Assembly: GCA_944383515.1 (NCBI GenBank)
Contig: CALWPV010000090.1
Coordinates: 1-38,824 of the forward strand
DNA from: an uncultured Clostridia bacterium
GTDB lineage: Bacteria > Bacillota > Clostridia > Lachnospirales > Bianqueaceae
Direction: 5' to 3'
Length of the DNA stretch: 38,824 nucleotides
The notes beneath the pieces were generated by a model, which ran no database searches, had not been told where the DNA came from, and was given only the letters and a program-made list of their open reading frames with translations. Below are positions 1-7,748 of this stretch, in pieces (position 1 is the stretch's first letter; each line of letters starts with the position of its first letter). A program made the translations under genes and the position numbers.

Positions 1-702
1 ATTTTGCGCTTCATCCAGCACAATAAATGAATTATCCAGCGTACGACCACGCATATAGGCAAGGGGAGCCACCTCAATCACACCCTTTTCCATGTTTTTC
101 ATGAAGCTGTCGGCACCCATAATTTCATACAGCGCGTCATATAGAGGCCGCAAATAAGGATCGATTTTGCTTTGCAAATCTCCAGGCAAAAAGCCCAGAC
201 GCTCCCCCGCCTCAATAGCCGGCCGCGTTAAAATGATGCGACTTACCTCGCCGCTTTTAAAAGATTGAATAGCCATGGCCATGGCTAAGTAGGTTTTTCC
301 GGTTCCAGCCGGCCCTACGCCAAAGGTTAACATATTTTTTCGGATCAGATTCACATACCGTTTTTGTCCGAAAGTTTTAGGCCGAATCGGCTTTCCCGCC
401 TTGGTAAAGCAGACAAGCTCAGAAAGAAGCTCGTCTACATCCTGATCATGCTCCTCTGCCGCGAGCGACGCCAGATACGTAACATGTTGCACGCCCAGGA
501 TTTCTCCATGGGAGGCGATTTTAACCATTTTTTTCAAAATGTCTGCCGCTCGCGCCGCCTGCTCTCCGGTTACCTTAACGTCATCGCCTCGGTTCAGTAC
601 GGTAACCTCCAGCAGCTTTTCCAGTTCTTTTATATTCTCGTCGTAATTACCAAATACATTCCCAATATGCTCCGCTGGTACGGAAACAAATTCTTCGCTC
701 AT
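1..702 (-). CDS. phoH: PhoH family ATPase/RNA-binding protein, 3' end outside window
   Basis: Partial gene: 234 codons are visible and the frame stays open to base 1, so the C-terminus lies outside. Start ATG at 702-700 follows AGGAGG at a normal distance. A P-loop (GPAGTGKT) lies near residue 130, and the PhoH-typical stretch with LTRPAIEAGE follows. The Walker B block (FIVLDEAQN) is at the window edge. PhoH family proteins are cytoplasmic P-loop ATPases thought to act in RNA metabolism; the exact substrate is not settled. In Bacillus phoH directly follows yqfD and precedes yqfF and ybeY. Here it follows the suf pair by 25 bases with no terminator seen between, so it is probably co-transcribed with sufC-sufB/D. 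Confidence 0.93.
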   Translation of the reverse strand, partial: MSEEFVSVPAEHIGNVFGNYDENIKELEKLLEVTVLNRGDDVKVTGEQAARAADILKKMVKIASHGEILGVQHVTYLASLAAEEHDQDVDELLSELVCFTKAGKPIRPKTFGQKRYVNLIRKNMLTFGVGPAGTGKTYLAMAMAIQSFKSGEVSRIILTRPAIEAGERLGFLPGDLQSKIDPYLRPLYDALYEIMGADSFMKNMEKGVIEVAPLAYMRGRTLDNSFIVLDEAQN

Positions 703-727
703 CCGGTTCCTCCTAGACCGTTATAGA

Positions 728-1645
728 TTATTTTAAAAAGCCGGCAATGATCTTTTCTTCCGCTTCCTCCGCCGTTAGCCCCAGCGATTGCAGCTTAAGC
801 AGCTGCTCTCCGGCGATCTTGCCAATAGCCGCTTCGTGAATCAGCGCCGCATCAATATGCGCCGCTTCCAGTGCAGGCGAGGCCAGCACGCGGCCTTCGT
901 CGGCTAAAATAGCGTCGCACTCTGAATGGCCGGAGCAGCGCGTAAGTCCGCGAATGGTGGAATCAAATGACTGGAACGAATGACCGCGCGCTACCGAGCG
1001 CGATACAATATCGGCCGATGCGTCTTCCCCTATCATATCGACCACAAAATCGGTTTTTGCCGTCTGCTCCCCTTCCGTTAAAATTCTCTCACGAACTAGC
1101 AGCTTGGCTCTGGCCTTCAGCTCGGCCTTTGTCACCCGAGTCGTCGCATCTACACCGCTAATTTGAATTGTATCCATTTCCAGCGTAGCGTCCTCTTCCA
1201 AAAAGGCATCCGTTACGGGATCAATCCGTTTTAGCCCCTGTCCCTTTCCGGTTCCAATATGCTTCTCTTTATACAAAACGCGCGCGCCTTTCCCTAAGAA
1301 AAAGCGGTGAATTCCATTATGTCTTGCCTCGTCTTCGTCATCCGAATGCACGCCGCAGCCGGCAATAATCGTTACGTCCGCGCCCTCGCCAATATAAAAA
1401 TCATTATATACCAGGTCGTCCACATTGCCATGCGTTACACAAGCCGGTACATACACATATTCGTCCTTGGTGCCGGGTTTTACATGCACCTCCAGACCCG
1501 GTTTATCAGTTTTAGACACAATATCAATATTTTCAGAGGTTTGTCTGGCCACGCATTCGCCATCCTCACGAATGCTATAGGCGCCATTGAATTTCCCCTG
1601 ATAATCCGCAATTACTTTTAACAGTTCACTTGTCAAATACTTCAT
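728..1645 (-). CDS. SufB/SufD-family Fe-S assembly scaffold subunit (minimal SufBC/SMS-type)
   Basis: 305 residues, start ATG at 1645-1643. An in-frame start ten codons upstream would lie inside sufC, whereas AAGGAGG sits 9 bases before ATG 1645, and that ATG overlaps the sufC stop as ATGA. This suggests translational coupling. The protein has the SufB/D beta-helix and the conserved C-terminal region with C-SGHSECDAIL, HIDAALIHEA and IGKIAGEQL. It is much shorter than a canonical SufB (about 470 residues), and no second SufB/D paralogue, SufS, SufU or SufE is beside it. This is the arrangement of the minimal two-gene SufBC (SMS-type) systems of anaerobes and archaea. It should form a complex with SufC and build Fe-S clusters in the cytoplasm. 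Whether to call it SufB or SufD is uncertain. Confidence 0.88.
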   Translation of the reverse strand: MKYLTSELLKVIADYQGKFNGAYSIREDGECVARQTSENIDIVSKTDKPGLEVHVKPGTKDEYVYVPACVTHGNVDDLVYNDFYIGEGADVTIIAGCGVHSDDEDEARHNGIHRFFLGKGARVLYKEKHIGTGKGQGLKRIDPVTDAFLEEDATLEMDTIQISGVDATTRVTKAELKARAKLLVRERILTEGEQTAKTDFVVDMIGEDASADIVSRSVARGHSFQSFDSTIRGLTRCSGHSECDAILADEGRVLASPALEAAHIDAALIHEAAIGKIAGEQLLKLQSLGLTAEEAEEKIIAGFLK

Positions 1646-2367
1646 GCCAAATTTTCCTCCTTCTCCAAAGGACACCGTGAGCGATGCTCGTCAGCCAGCA
1701 GCGCCGGCAAAATCACCTGTCTGGCCCCGGCGTCTCGCACATACCCGTTCGCCACAACCACAATTTCATCGGCAATTTCCAAGATTCGCTCCTGGTGCGA
1801 AATAACCAGAAGTGTTCCGCTCTTTCTTTTACGAATCTCATTAAAAGCCTCTACCAGCTTACTAAAGCTCCATAAATCAATACCTGCCTCCGGCTCGTCA
1901 AAAATCGAAAGCTGCGCCTCGCGAACGAGCACCGAAGCAATCTCTATTCTTTTAATTTCCCCGCCGGACAAGCTAGCATTGAGCTCTCTGTCTTTATATT
2001 CATTCGCGCAAAGACCTACCGCTTCCAACAGCTTACAGGTCTCCTGTACATTCAGCGCTTTTCCGGCCGCGGTATCCAGAAGATCTTGTACGCTCAGGCC
2101 CTTAAAGCGAACAGGCTGCTGAAACGCATAGGCAATGCCACGCTTAGCTCTTTCGGTAATATCCAGCTCGGTAATGTCTTCTCCATTAAAAATGATCTTT
2201 CCGCTCGTTGGGCGATTAATACCGGCAATCAGCTTAGCCAGCGACGTTTTGCCGCCACCATTAGGACCGGTAACCACAATCATTTTACCAGAATCGACAT
2301 GCAAACTAATGTCATGAATGACCCCCTCGCCTTCCGGACTCCAGGCAATATTTTGAATCTCTAACAT
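1642..2367 (-). CDS. sufC: SufC Fe-S cluster assembly ABC ATPase
   Basis: 241 residues. Walker A is GPNGGGKT at residues 34-41, the signature LSGGE is at 133-137, Walker B is LSIFDEPEAG around 153-162, and the switch His is 191. The E-P-E-A-G after Walker B and the G-GG P-loop are typical of SufC rather than of transporter ATPases. No membrane partner is adjacent; its partner is the SufB/D-like protein whose start overlaps its stop by four bases. It energises remodelling of the scaffold during cluster assembly. The ribosome binding site is weak (AAAGGA, about 13 bases from the ATG). A good sigma-A promoter lies about 60-90 bases upstream, so the pair can be expressed independently of yqfCD. 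Confidence 0.95.
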   Translation of the reverse strand: MLEIQNIAWSPEGEGVIHDISLHVDSGKMIVVTGPNGGGKTSLAKLIAGINRPTSGKIIFNGEDITELDITERAKRGIAYAFQQPVRFKGLSVQDLLDTAAGKALNVQETCKLLEAVGLCANEYKDRELNASLSGGEIKRIEIASVLVREAQLSIFDEPEAGIDLWSFSKLVEAFNEIRKRKSGTLLVISHQERILEIADEIVVVANGYVRDAGARQVILPALLADEHRSRCPLEKEENLA

Positions 2368-2427
2368 AGTATCTTAAAAATCCTTTCTGTATCTAATTCG
2401 CTATAAAAGCAATAATAACCCACGATT

Positions 2428-2456
2428 ATCTTACTGTGTATGGAGGATTTTGTCAA
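2428..2456 (-). promoter_or_regulatory. sigma-A-type promoter for sufC-sufB/D(-phoH)
   Basis: On the minus strand, TTGACA (2456-2451) is followed after exactly 17 bases by TAAGAT (2433-2428). The predicted transcription start is about 2420, giving a leader of roughly 53 bases. It lies in the 121-base gap between yqfD and sufC. I did not see an obvious IscR-like operator. Confidence 0.65.
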
Positions 2457-2480
2457 GAGGCGCCCTCCTTTTTTCGCCTC
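2457..2480 (-). terminator. possible weak terminator hairpin after yqfD
   Basis: GAGGCG (2457-2462) and CGCCTC (2475-2480) form a 6-bp GC-rich stem starting 9 bases past the yqfD stop. The following tract on the minus strand is only CTTGAC, so termination would be inefficient. The stem abuts the -35 of the sufC promoter, so it might equally limit read-through interference there. Confidence 0.35.
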
Positions 2481-2488
2481 TCCTTTCT

Positions 2489-3658
2489 CTAGCGCCGCTG
2501 CGTCTCTCCGATTTCTTCCATTAATACCAAGTCTAGATACGCCATCATTCCTTCTGCCGTCTCTTCCAGCTTCAGCTCCTCCCGCAGCAGTACTCCGTCA
2601 CTTTCGGCAAGCAGCTGCGCCTTGCGTATCTCCAGCCTCTCGGTGAGCCGGCTCTCCATTTCCTCTGGGCTATAGTCCGCCTCCTCTTCTGTATAGGGTA
2701 TGTACTCCATTTGATTCCAAGAAATAGGGCCTATAGGCAGTTCCCAGCTTTTCTCCTCTATTTCGGCTTCTTGTTCTTGTTTTCGAAACGGATTTCGCAG
2801 CGTTATCTGCCAGTTTCCGACCCAGATCTTCACGCCTCCATAGCTCTTTGCCCCCCAGTTCTGCTTTATATACGCACGGTCTATGCTTTCCGTAAGCCGA
2901 ACACTGCGTTTGCCAAACACCTGACCGCTCGCATGGGTATCCACCACTGTCTCTTCTCCCGCGTCGTTAACCAGCGTATACTGTCCCTGAATCAGCACTT
3001 CCCCTTCTTGTACCACATCGCCTTGCCGCACTAGCGGCGTGCCGCTTTCCGTTACCATGCTGTAAACAACACAGGTCTGCGTAGCCACTACATCGGCTGG
3101 CGACTGTCTGTCTACCATTTCCGGCGCCGGCACCGCTTCGGCCAGCGCCACTTCTAAAACAGCACCATTTAAGCTCAGCGAAAGCCAGCTTAAATCCTCG
3201 TACTGCAACAAAAGCTCTCTCGCTTTCTGCGCCGTATCCAGATCTCCCTGCCACATGCCTTCGTAAACGCCGGCTTCTTCCAGCCGGCGCAGCATTTCCA
3301 CCTGTGAAATTGACTCCAACCCCTCCATATCAATGCGCCAGACAAAATGTGGCAATAAACCCACTATAATAAGCATGGGCAGCACCAGTAGCACCGTCCA
3401 TTTTCTTCGGCGGTGCCGAAAAAGGAAAAAGGCTACCCCCTTTTTCGAAATAATGCGGAGCCGAATACCTGTTTTTTTCGCGCAGGCGACTGCCTGACGA
3501 TACTGGCGCGCAGGTATGGTAAGCTGCACGCTGCCCGCTTCATACTTCGCCTCTTGAAACATAATTCCCCGCGCCAGCAGCAAAGAAAGAAAACGTGGTA
3601 TCTGTGTGCCGCTTGCTTTAACGCGTACCATGGCATACGCACGGTCTTTTGGCCTCAC
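2489..3658 (-). CDS. yqfD: Sporulation protein YqfD
   Basis: 389 residues, the usual length for YqfD. It has a basic N-terminal cytoplasmic domain (residues 1-85), one transmembrane segment at about 87-107, and a large domain beyond it containing a repeated beta-rich segment (LVRQGDVVQEGEVLIQGQ) like those of membrane-fusion proteins. YqfD is a membrane protein needed at a late stage of spore formation in Bacillus and Clostridium; its biochemical role is unknown. Its start overlaps the yqfC stop by four bases (ATGA), so the pair is coupled. In many Bacillota phoH follows directly; here sufC and its partner intervene. Confidence 0.93.
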   Translation of the reverse strand: MRPKDRAYAMVRVKASGTQIPRFLSLLLARGIMFQEAKYEAGSVQLTIPARQYRQAVACAKKTGIRLRIISKKGVAFFLFRHRRRKWTVLLVLPMLIIVGLLPHFVWRIDMEGLESISQVEMLRRLEEAGVYEGMWQGDLDTAQKARELLLQYEDLSWLSLSLNGAVLEVALAEAVPAPEMVDRQSPADVVATQTCVVYSMVTESGTPLVRQGDVVQEGEVLIQGQYTLVNDAGEETVVDTHASGQVFGKRSVRLTESIDRAYIKQNWGAKSYGGVKIWVGNWQITLRNPFRKQEQEAEIEEKSWELPIGPISWNQMEYIPYTEEEADYSPEEMESRLTERLEIRKAQLLAESDGVLLREELKLEETAEGMMAYLDLVLMEEIGETQRR

Positions 3659-3897
3659 TTTGCCTCCTCCTTCCGAATGACAATCTGCTCAATAATGCCT
3701 TCTACAAAAATTTCCCGCTTTGTTACACTGCGAATCTGTATGTTTTGTCCACCGATCTCATATACATACCCTTTCATTTTCAGCCGCACCAAACAGTCTG
3801 TCAGCTCCAGAATGGATTGATAATTCTCTAACCGTACAAAATGATTGCCTTCTAAGTCGAGTAGCGGTTCGTTTTGCCATATTGAAGTATGCTGCAT
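3655..3897 (-). CDS. yqfC: Sporulation protein YqfC (YabP/YqfC family)
   Basis: 80 residues, in the normal size range for YqfC. The centre carries the family pattern around LEGNHFVRLENYQSILEL and ends with a KREIFVEGIIEQI-type segment. AGGAGG lies just before the ATG. It is 19 bases downstream of spoIIM and overlaps yqfD by four bases, so spoIIM-yqfC-yqfD look like one unit. Members of this family are made in the mother cell under sigma-E in Bacillus; that is family knowledge, since I could not confirm a sigma-E promoter here. Confidence 0.92.
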   Translation of the reverse strand: MQHTSIWQNEPLLDLEGNHFVRLENYQSILELTDCLVRLKMKGYVYEIGGQNIQIRSVTKREIFVEGIIEQIVIRKEEAK

Positions 3898-3916
3898 ATC
3901 CTGCCTCCTGTTCCTG

Positions 3917-4492
3917 TTACAAAAAATGGCGCAGAAGGGCCGGGGCTATATATGCTTCTACCAGCGCCAAAAGAGGAATCAAAAAAGCCGTAATAAGGCC
4001 AATTTGTTTACTGGACCAATGCCCTACATACTGCCTTTCCTGCATCATCCACTCTAACCAGGCAATTACCACAATAAAAAGCAAATTATGAGGCCAGTAA
4101 GCCAGAGCTCCCAGCCAGAATCCTTTAACCTGGTAGGCATAGATCCACGCTACCTGTCCAAATCCATATAAAAAGCCGCGAACTAATAAAAGAATTCTAA
4201 CGCCAATATACCCAAATGCAAAGTATTCTAATCCCCATGCCAATAATAAAAGCTGCGCGTAGGTAAGACACCGCTTCAGAAAATATGTAAACGGCGCCGG
4301 TTCTATGGCCACTAGGTTTAAAACACCGCTCTGCAGATGCTCTGCCAAACGGCCTTGCATTTCACTATCTAGCGCAATCGCAAACAGAAGACCAATCCCT
4401 GCGCCGATAGCACACCAGAGCAGACAGCTGACAAGTCCCTTTTGATATTGCCCAAGATTCTCCTTACGGACTTTCCTAACCCTTTTGTACAT
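3917..4492 (-). CDS. spoIIM: Stage II sporulation protein M (SpoIIM), engulfment protein
   Basis: 191 residues with about five hydrophobic segments. The C-terminal part (GALAYWPHNLLFI, then LIPLLALVEAYIAP) matches the conserved end of SpoIIM. SpoIIM anchors the SpoIID/SpoIIP peptidoglycan-degrading complex in the mother-cell membrane during forespore engulfment. The start is fixed by GGAGGG a few bases before the ATG. A terminator-like hairpin ends only about 12 bases before that ribosome binding site. The upstream neighbour is nudF; these two are also near neighbours in Bacillus subtilis. A SpoIID-domain protein is encoded about 13 kb away. Confidence 0.9.
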   Translation of the reverse strand: MYKRVRKVRKENLGQYQKGLVSCLLWCAIGAGIGLLFAIALDSEMQGRLAEHLQSGVLNLVAIEPAPFTYFLKRCLTYAQLLLLAWGLEYFAFGYIGVRILLLVRGFLYGFGQVAWIYAYQVKGFWLGALAYWPHNLLFIVVIAWLEWMMQERQYVGHWSSKQIGLITAFLIPLLALVEAYIAPALLRHFL

Positions 4493-4503
4493 AAAAAAAG
4501 CCC

Positions 4504-4559
4504 TCCTCTAAAAAAGATAGTCCCTTCCGGGGCTCAAACTTATACTATCTTTATGAGGA
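4504..4559 (-). terminator. Terminator-like hairpin between nudF and spoIIM
   Basis: AAAGATAGT (4513-4521) pairs with ACTATCTTT (4544-4552), with an outer TCCTC/GAGGA stem (4504-4508 / 4555-4559). On the minus strand the inner stem runs into six T residues. A competing inner hairpin AGTCCC-TTCC-GGGGCT (4519-4534) shares three bases with the outer stem, so two alternative folds are possible. The spoIIM ribosome binding site begins immediately after, leaving no room for a separate spoIIM promoter downstream of the hairpin. Confidence 0.55.
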
Positions 4560-4597
4560 AAGCTTTTATTTTAGTCCAGCTTTACTAAAGGAAGCCT

Positions 4598-5131
4598 TTA
4601 GCGCTTACAATATACCTGAGCGGCAAAAATAGCCGCAATCGTTTTTCCATCGGTAATTTCGCCTTGCTCAATTTTACGAATCGCTTCGTCAAGCGAATAG
4701 CGCTGTACCGACAAAAATTCATCGACGTCTAAATGCTGCTGCGTTTTAACCAAGTCGGTGGCAAAATACAGAACAATTTTTTCGCTGCAGTAGCCGGGCG
4801 TCGCGTAATAATCGAACATACGCACCAAACGGCCTGCTCGGTATCCGGTTTCTTCTTCCAGCTCCCGTCTGGCACAGGCTTCGTAATCCTCTCCCGGATC
4901 TACCAGGCCCGCCGGAATTTCCAGCATCACCTGGCCCGTGCCGTAGCGGTACTGCTCTACCATAAGCAGCTTCTCCTGCTCGTCCAGTGCAATAATCGCT
5001 GTGGCTTCATGGTGCTTAACCACTACCTCCCGGTCCGCTTCCACACCATTGTCGAACCGAATCCGATCTTTACGTACATCCATGATTTTTCCCTGAAAAC
5101 ACGTTTTGCTATCAATAACTGTAAAATCCAT
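4598..5131 (-). CDS. nudF: NUDIX hydrolase, ADP-ribose pyrophosphatase
   Basis: 177 residues. A complete Nudix box spans residues 75-97 (G75, E81, R89-E90, E93-E94, G96), embedded in the ADP-ribose pyrophosphatase context AGLVDPGE. It hydrolyses ADP-ribose, and probably related nucleoside diphosphate sugars, to AMP and ribose 5-phosphate in the cytoplasm. The start follows AAGGAG and lies 22 bases after the proC stop. The gene is followed by a terminator-like hairpin and then spoIIM, as in the Bacillus nudF-spoIIM neighbourhood. Confidence 0.93.
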   Translation of the reverse strand: MDFTVIDSKTCFQGKIMDVRKDRIRFDNGVEADREVVVKHHEATAIIALDEQEKLLMVEQYRYGTGQVMLEIPAGLVDPGEDYEACARRELEEETGYRAGRLVRMFDYYATPGYCSEKIVLYFATDLVKTQQHLDVDEFLSVQRYSLDEAIRKIEQGEITDGKTIAAIFAAQVYCKR

Positions 5132-5153
5132 TTCTGCCTCTCTCCTTCATGGT

Positions 5154-5918
5154 TCAAAGATCTTTCATGGTTGCGAGCACAGCCTGCTCAATGCTATGAC
5201 GAAATCCGTATTTTTCCAGCGCCAATACGCCTTTAATGGTCAGGCCCCCCGGAGAGCAAACCGCGTCTTTCAGCGCCGCCGGATGCTGTCCGCTCTCCTG
5301 CACCATTTTCGCGGCGCCCAGCACCGTCTGCGCTGCCAGCGCATAAGCCTGATCGCGGAACAAGCCTCCGGCTACTCCGGCGTCTGCCATTGCTTCAATT
5401 AATACGTAAACGAACGCCGGACCGCATCCGGCAATGCCCGTCGCAATGTCCATAAGGTTCTCTTGAATTTCCAGCACCTTCCCGGTATGCTCCAGTAGCT
5501 GCGTTACCGCCTTCGGATCGGCTACCGCTTTCGAAAAGCAAACGGTATTCATGGCCTCTCCCACCTGCGCCGATGTATTTGGCATAACACGAGCAATTTG
5601 GGCCTGCGGCCCCAAAATCTGCTGCCAGTCGGCCAGACTTTCGCCTGCCACAATGCTAATGAGCACCTTGTCCTCTCGCCAGCTCACCCTAAGCTCGCTT
5701 ATAATATCTCCTAAAAACTGCGGCTTAACCGCTACTATAACATATTCGCTAGCGTCTACCACCGCGGCAACCGAATTTTGAATGTGCGCCTGACAGCACC
5801 GGCTTGCTCTTTCACAACAGGCCGGATTGATGTCATATACATAAAGATCTGCATGCGGCGCCATAGCGGTTAACAGAGCAAATCCCATGTTTCCGGCGCC
5901 AATCATTCCTACTTTCAT
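5154..5918 (-). CDS. proC: Pyrroline-5-carboxylate reductase
   Basis: 254 residues from ATG 5918, chosen because GAGGG lies at good spacing; the only alternative is a TTG overlapping the purB stop. The N-terminal Rossmann motif is IGAGNMG (residues 6-12). The P5C reductase C-terminal signature is visible as DAVCSPGGLTIKGV. It catalyses the NAD(P)H-dependent last step of proline synthesis. It lies 17 bases downstream of purB and 22 bases upstream of nudF, so it is part of a purB-proC-nudF run. Confidence 0.94.
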   Translation of the reverse strand: MKVGMIGAGNMGFALLTAMAPHADLYVYDINPACCERASRCCQAHIQNSVAAVVDASEYVIVAVKPQFLGDIISELRVSWREDKVLISIVAGESLADWQQILGPQAQIARVMPNTSAQVGEAMNTVCFSKAVADPKAVTQLLEHTGKVLEIQENLMDIATGIAGCGPAFVYVLIEAMADAGVAGGLFRDQAYALAAQTVLGAAKMVQESGQHPAALKDAVCSPGGLTIKGVLALEKYGFRHSIEQAVLATMKDL

Positions 5919-5935
5919 ATTGGCTTCCCTCGCGA

Positions 5936-7369
5936 TCAAACGCTTAGCTGCGCCTGCATTCCTAGTTCGGCCTTGTGGCTTTGCAAAATGGGATCAATAT
6001 ATTCCGCCAGAAAATCATCGACCTGCTGCGGCGCGCGTCCAATAAAGTTCTCGGGCTTAATCGCTCCCATAAGCTCTTCTTCCGTTAGCTTAAAATGATC
6101 GTCGGCCAAAACGCGCTCGAGCAAATCATTGGGCTTGCCTTCTTGCTTAACCTGCGCCGCCGCGGCCATGGAGTGCACGCGGATTCTCTCATGCAATTCC
6201 TGCCGGTCGCCGCCGCGTTTTACCTCTTCCATTAAAATCATTTCGGTAGCCATAAAGGGCAGCTCACTCATAATACGGCTGTGAATCGTTTTGGGGTAAA
6301 CAACCATACCGCCTGTTACATTGATCATAATCTGCAAAATACCGTCCACCGCTAAAAAGCTTTCAGAAACAGCGATGCGCTTATTGGCGCTGTCATCCAG
6401 CGTTCTTTCAAACCACTGCGTGGAAGCCGTCATTGCCGGATTAAGCGCATTACACATGACATAACGCGCCAACGCGCAGATACGTTCGCTGCGCATCGGA
6501 TTCCGCTTATACGCCATAGCCGATGAGCCAATCTGCGTTTTTTCAAATGGCTCTTCCATTTCTTTCAGGTTCTGCAGCAAACGCAGGTCGCCGGCAAATT
6601 TATAGCAAGACTGCGCAATTAAGCTCAGCGCATTCAGACAGATCGTGTCGAATTTTCTAGGGTACGTCTGACCGGTTACCGGATAAGTAGCTTCGTACCC
6701 CATTTTTTCCGCTACCAGCTGATCGAGCCGTTTGACTTTTTCGCCATCGTTATCAAACAGCTCCATAAAGCTAGCCTGGGTACCCGTTGTTCCTTTGGCG
6801 CCGCGCAGCCGCTTCACTTTCAGAATATTCTCCAGCTGCTCATAGTCCATCCACAGCTCTTCCAGCCATAAGCAAGCTCTTTTACCCACGGTGGTCAGCT
6901 GCGCCGGCTGATAGTGCGTAAAGCCCAGGGTCGGCATATCGCGGTACTGCTTAGCAAAGCCTGCCAGGTTAGCCATCACGTTAACCAGCTTTTTCTGCAG
7001 CAGCTGCAATGCCTCATACATAATAATTAAATCGGTGTTGTCACCTACATAGCAGCTAGTAGCGCCCAAATGAATAATGGGTTTCGCTTTAGGCGCCTGC
7101 TCACCGTAGGCATATACGTGGGACATCACATCATGCCGAACCACTTTTTCGCGCGCTTCGGCTACCTCATAATTGATATCCTCCGCATGCGCTTTGAGCT
7201 CTTCTATTTGTTCGTCGGTAATGGCCAGCCCCAGCTCTTTTTCCGCTTCCGCCAGCGCAATCCAGAGTTTGCGCCAAGTTTTAAATTTCTTATCGGGAGA
7301 AAACAAATACTGCATCTCCTCGCTCGCATAGCGAGAATTAAAGGGCGTTTCATAACGATTGTGCATCAT
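5936..7369 (-). CDS. purB: Adenylosuccinate lyase
   Basis: 477 residues. The fumarate-lyase signature SSAMAYKRNP lies around residues 280-290, with the GATS and TLGFTHYQPAQ blocks earlier, as in adenylosuccinate lyases. It acts twice in purine metabolism: on SAICAR and on adenylosuccinate, releasing fumarate each time. The start ATG follows AAAGGAGAG; a second ATG is the next codon. A strong terminator-like hairpin ends about 17 bases before the start codon, so expression depends on read-through, antitermination or a promoter I did not identify. Confidence 0.95.
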   Translation of the reverse strand: MMHNRYETPFNSRYASEEMQYLFSPDKKFKTWRKLWIALAEAEKELGLAITDEQIEELKAHAEDINYEVAEAREKVVRHDVMSHVYAYGEQAPKAKPIIHLGATSCYVGDNTDLIIMYEALQLLQKKLVNVMANLAGFAKQYRDMPTLGFTHYQPAQLTTVGKRACLWLEELWMDYEQLENILKVKRLRGAKGTTGTQASFMELFDNDGEKVKRLDQLVAEKMGYEATYPVTGQTYPRKFDTICLNALSLIAQSCYKFAGDLRLLQNLKEMEEPFEKTQIGSSAMAYKRNPMRSERICALARYVMCNALNPAMTASTQWFERTLDDSANKRIAVSESFLAVDGILQIMINVTGGMVVYPKTIHSRIMSELPFMATEMILMEEVKRGGDRQELHERIRVHSMAAAAQVKQEGKPNDLLERVLADDHFKLTEEELMGAIKPENFIGRAPQQVDDFLAEYIDPILQSHKAELGMQAQLSV

Positions 7370-7386
7370 AGTTACTCTCCTTTCGT

Positions 7387-7429
7387 AAAAAAAAGACCTT
7401 CCCTCGCCCGTTTAGGGTTGCGGAAGGTC
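7387..7429 (-). terminator. Rho-independent terminator between spoVS and purB
   Basis: GACCTTCC/GGAAGGTC (7395-7402 with 7422-7429) forms an 8-bp stem followed on the minus strand by eight T residues (7394-7387). The loop contains a small CCC/GGG hairpin. It starts 24 bases after the spoVS stop and ends directly against the purB ribosome binding site. Confidence 0.8.
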
Positions 7430-7453
7430 CAGTTTTAACCAATTAGTACAGTT

Positions 7454-7723
7454 TCACTTGGATTCAATCACCAACCGAATCGCCGTGCGCTCTTCGCCAT
7501 TGATGGAGACATCGGTAAATGCCGGCATACAAATCAGATCGATGCCCGATGGCGCTACATACCCCCGAGCAATAATAATCGCTTTAATTCCCTGATTCAG
7601 AGCACCGGCCCCTATCACCTGAAGTTCGGCCTTTCCCGTTTCTCGAATCACATTGGCAATGGCACCAGCAACAGCATTGACACTGGAGTGGGCAGATACT
7701 TTAATGACATCTGCTTCCTGCAT
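7454..7723 (-). CDS. spoVS: Stage V sporulation protein S
   Basis: 89 residues, nearly the exact SpoVS length, with the conserved run VIKVSAHSSVNAVAGA at the start and the typical IDLICMPAFTDVSINGEE-type end. SpoVS is a small Alba-like protein needed for late spore development and also linked to control of gene expression; the mechanism is not settled. It follows rny by 25 bases, as in the rny-ymdB-spoVS order of Bacillus but without ymdB. AAGGAGAG precedes the ATG. Confidence 0.95.
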   Translation of the reverse strand: MQEADVIKVSAHSSVNAVAGAIANVIRETGKAELQVIGAGALNQGIKAIIIARGYVAPSGIDLICMPAFTDVSINGEERTAIRLVIESK

Positions 7724-7748
7724 ACTAGCTCTCCTTCCCGATGTTGTT

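Noticed and set aside
364..726. Plus-strand open frame of 120 codons opposite phoH
   Set aside because: It is antisense to a clear PhoH coding region with strong motifs, and has no ribosome binding site or recognisable product.
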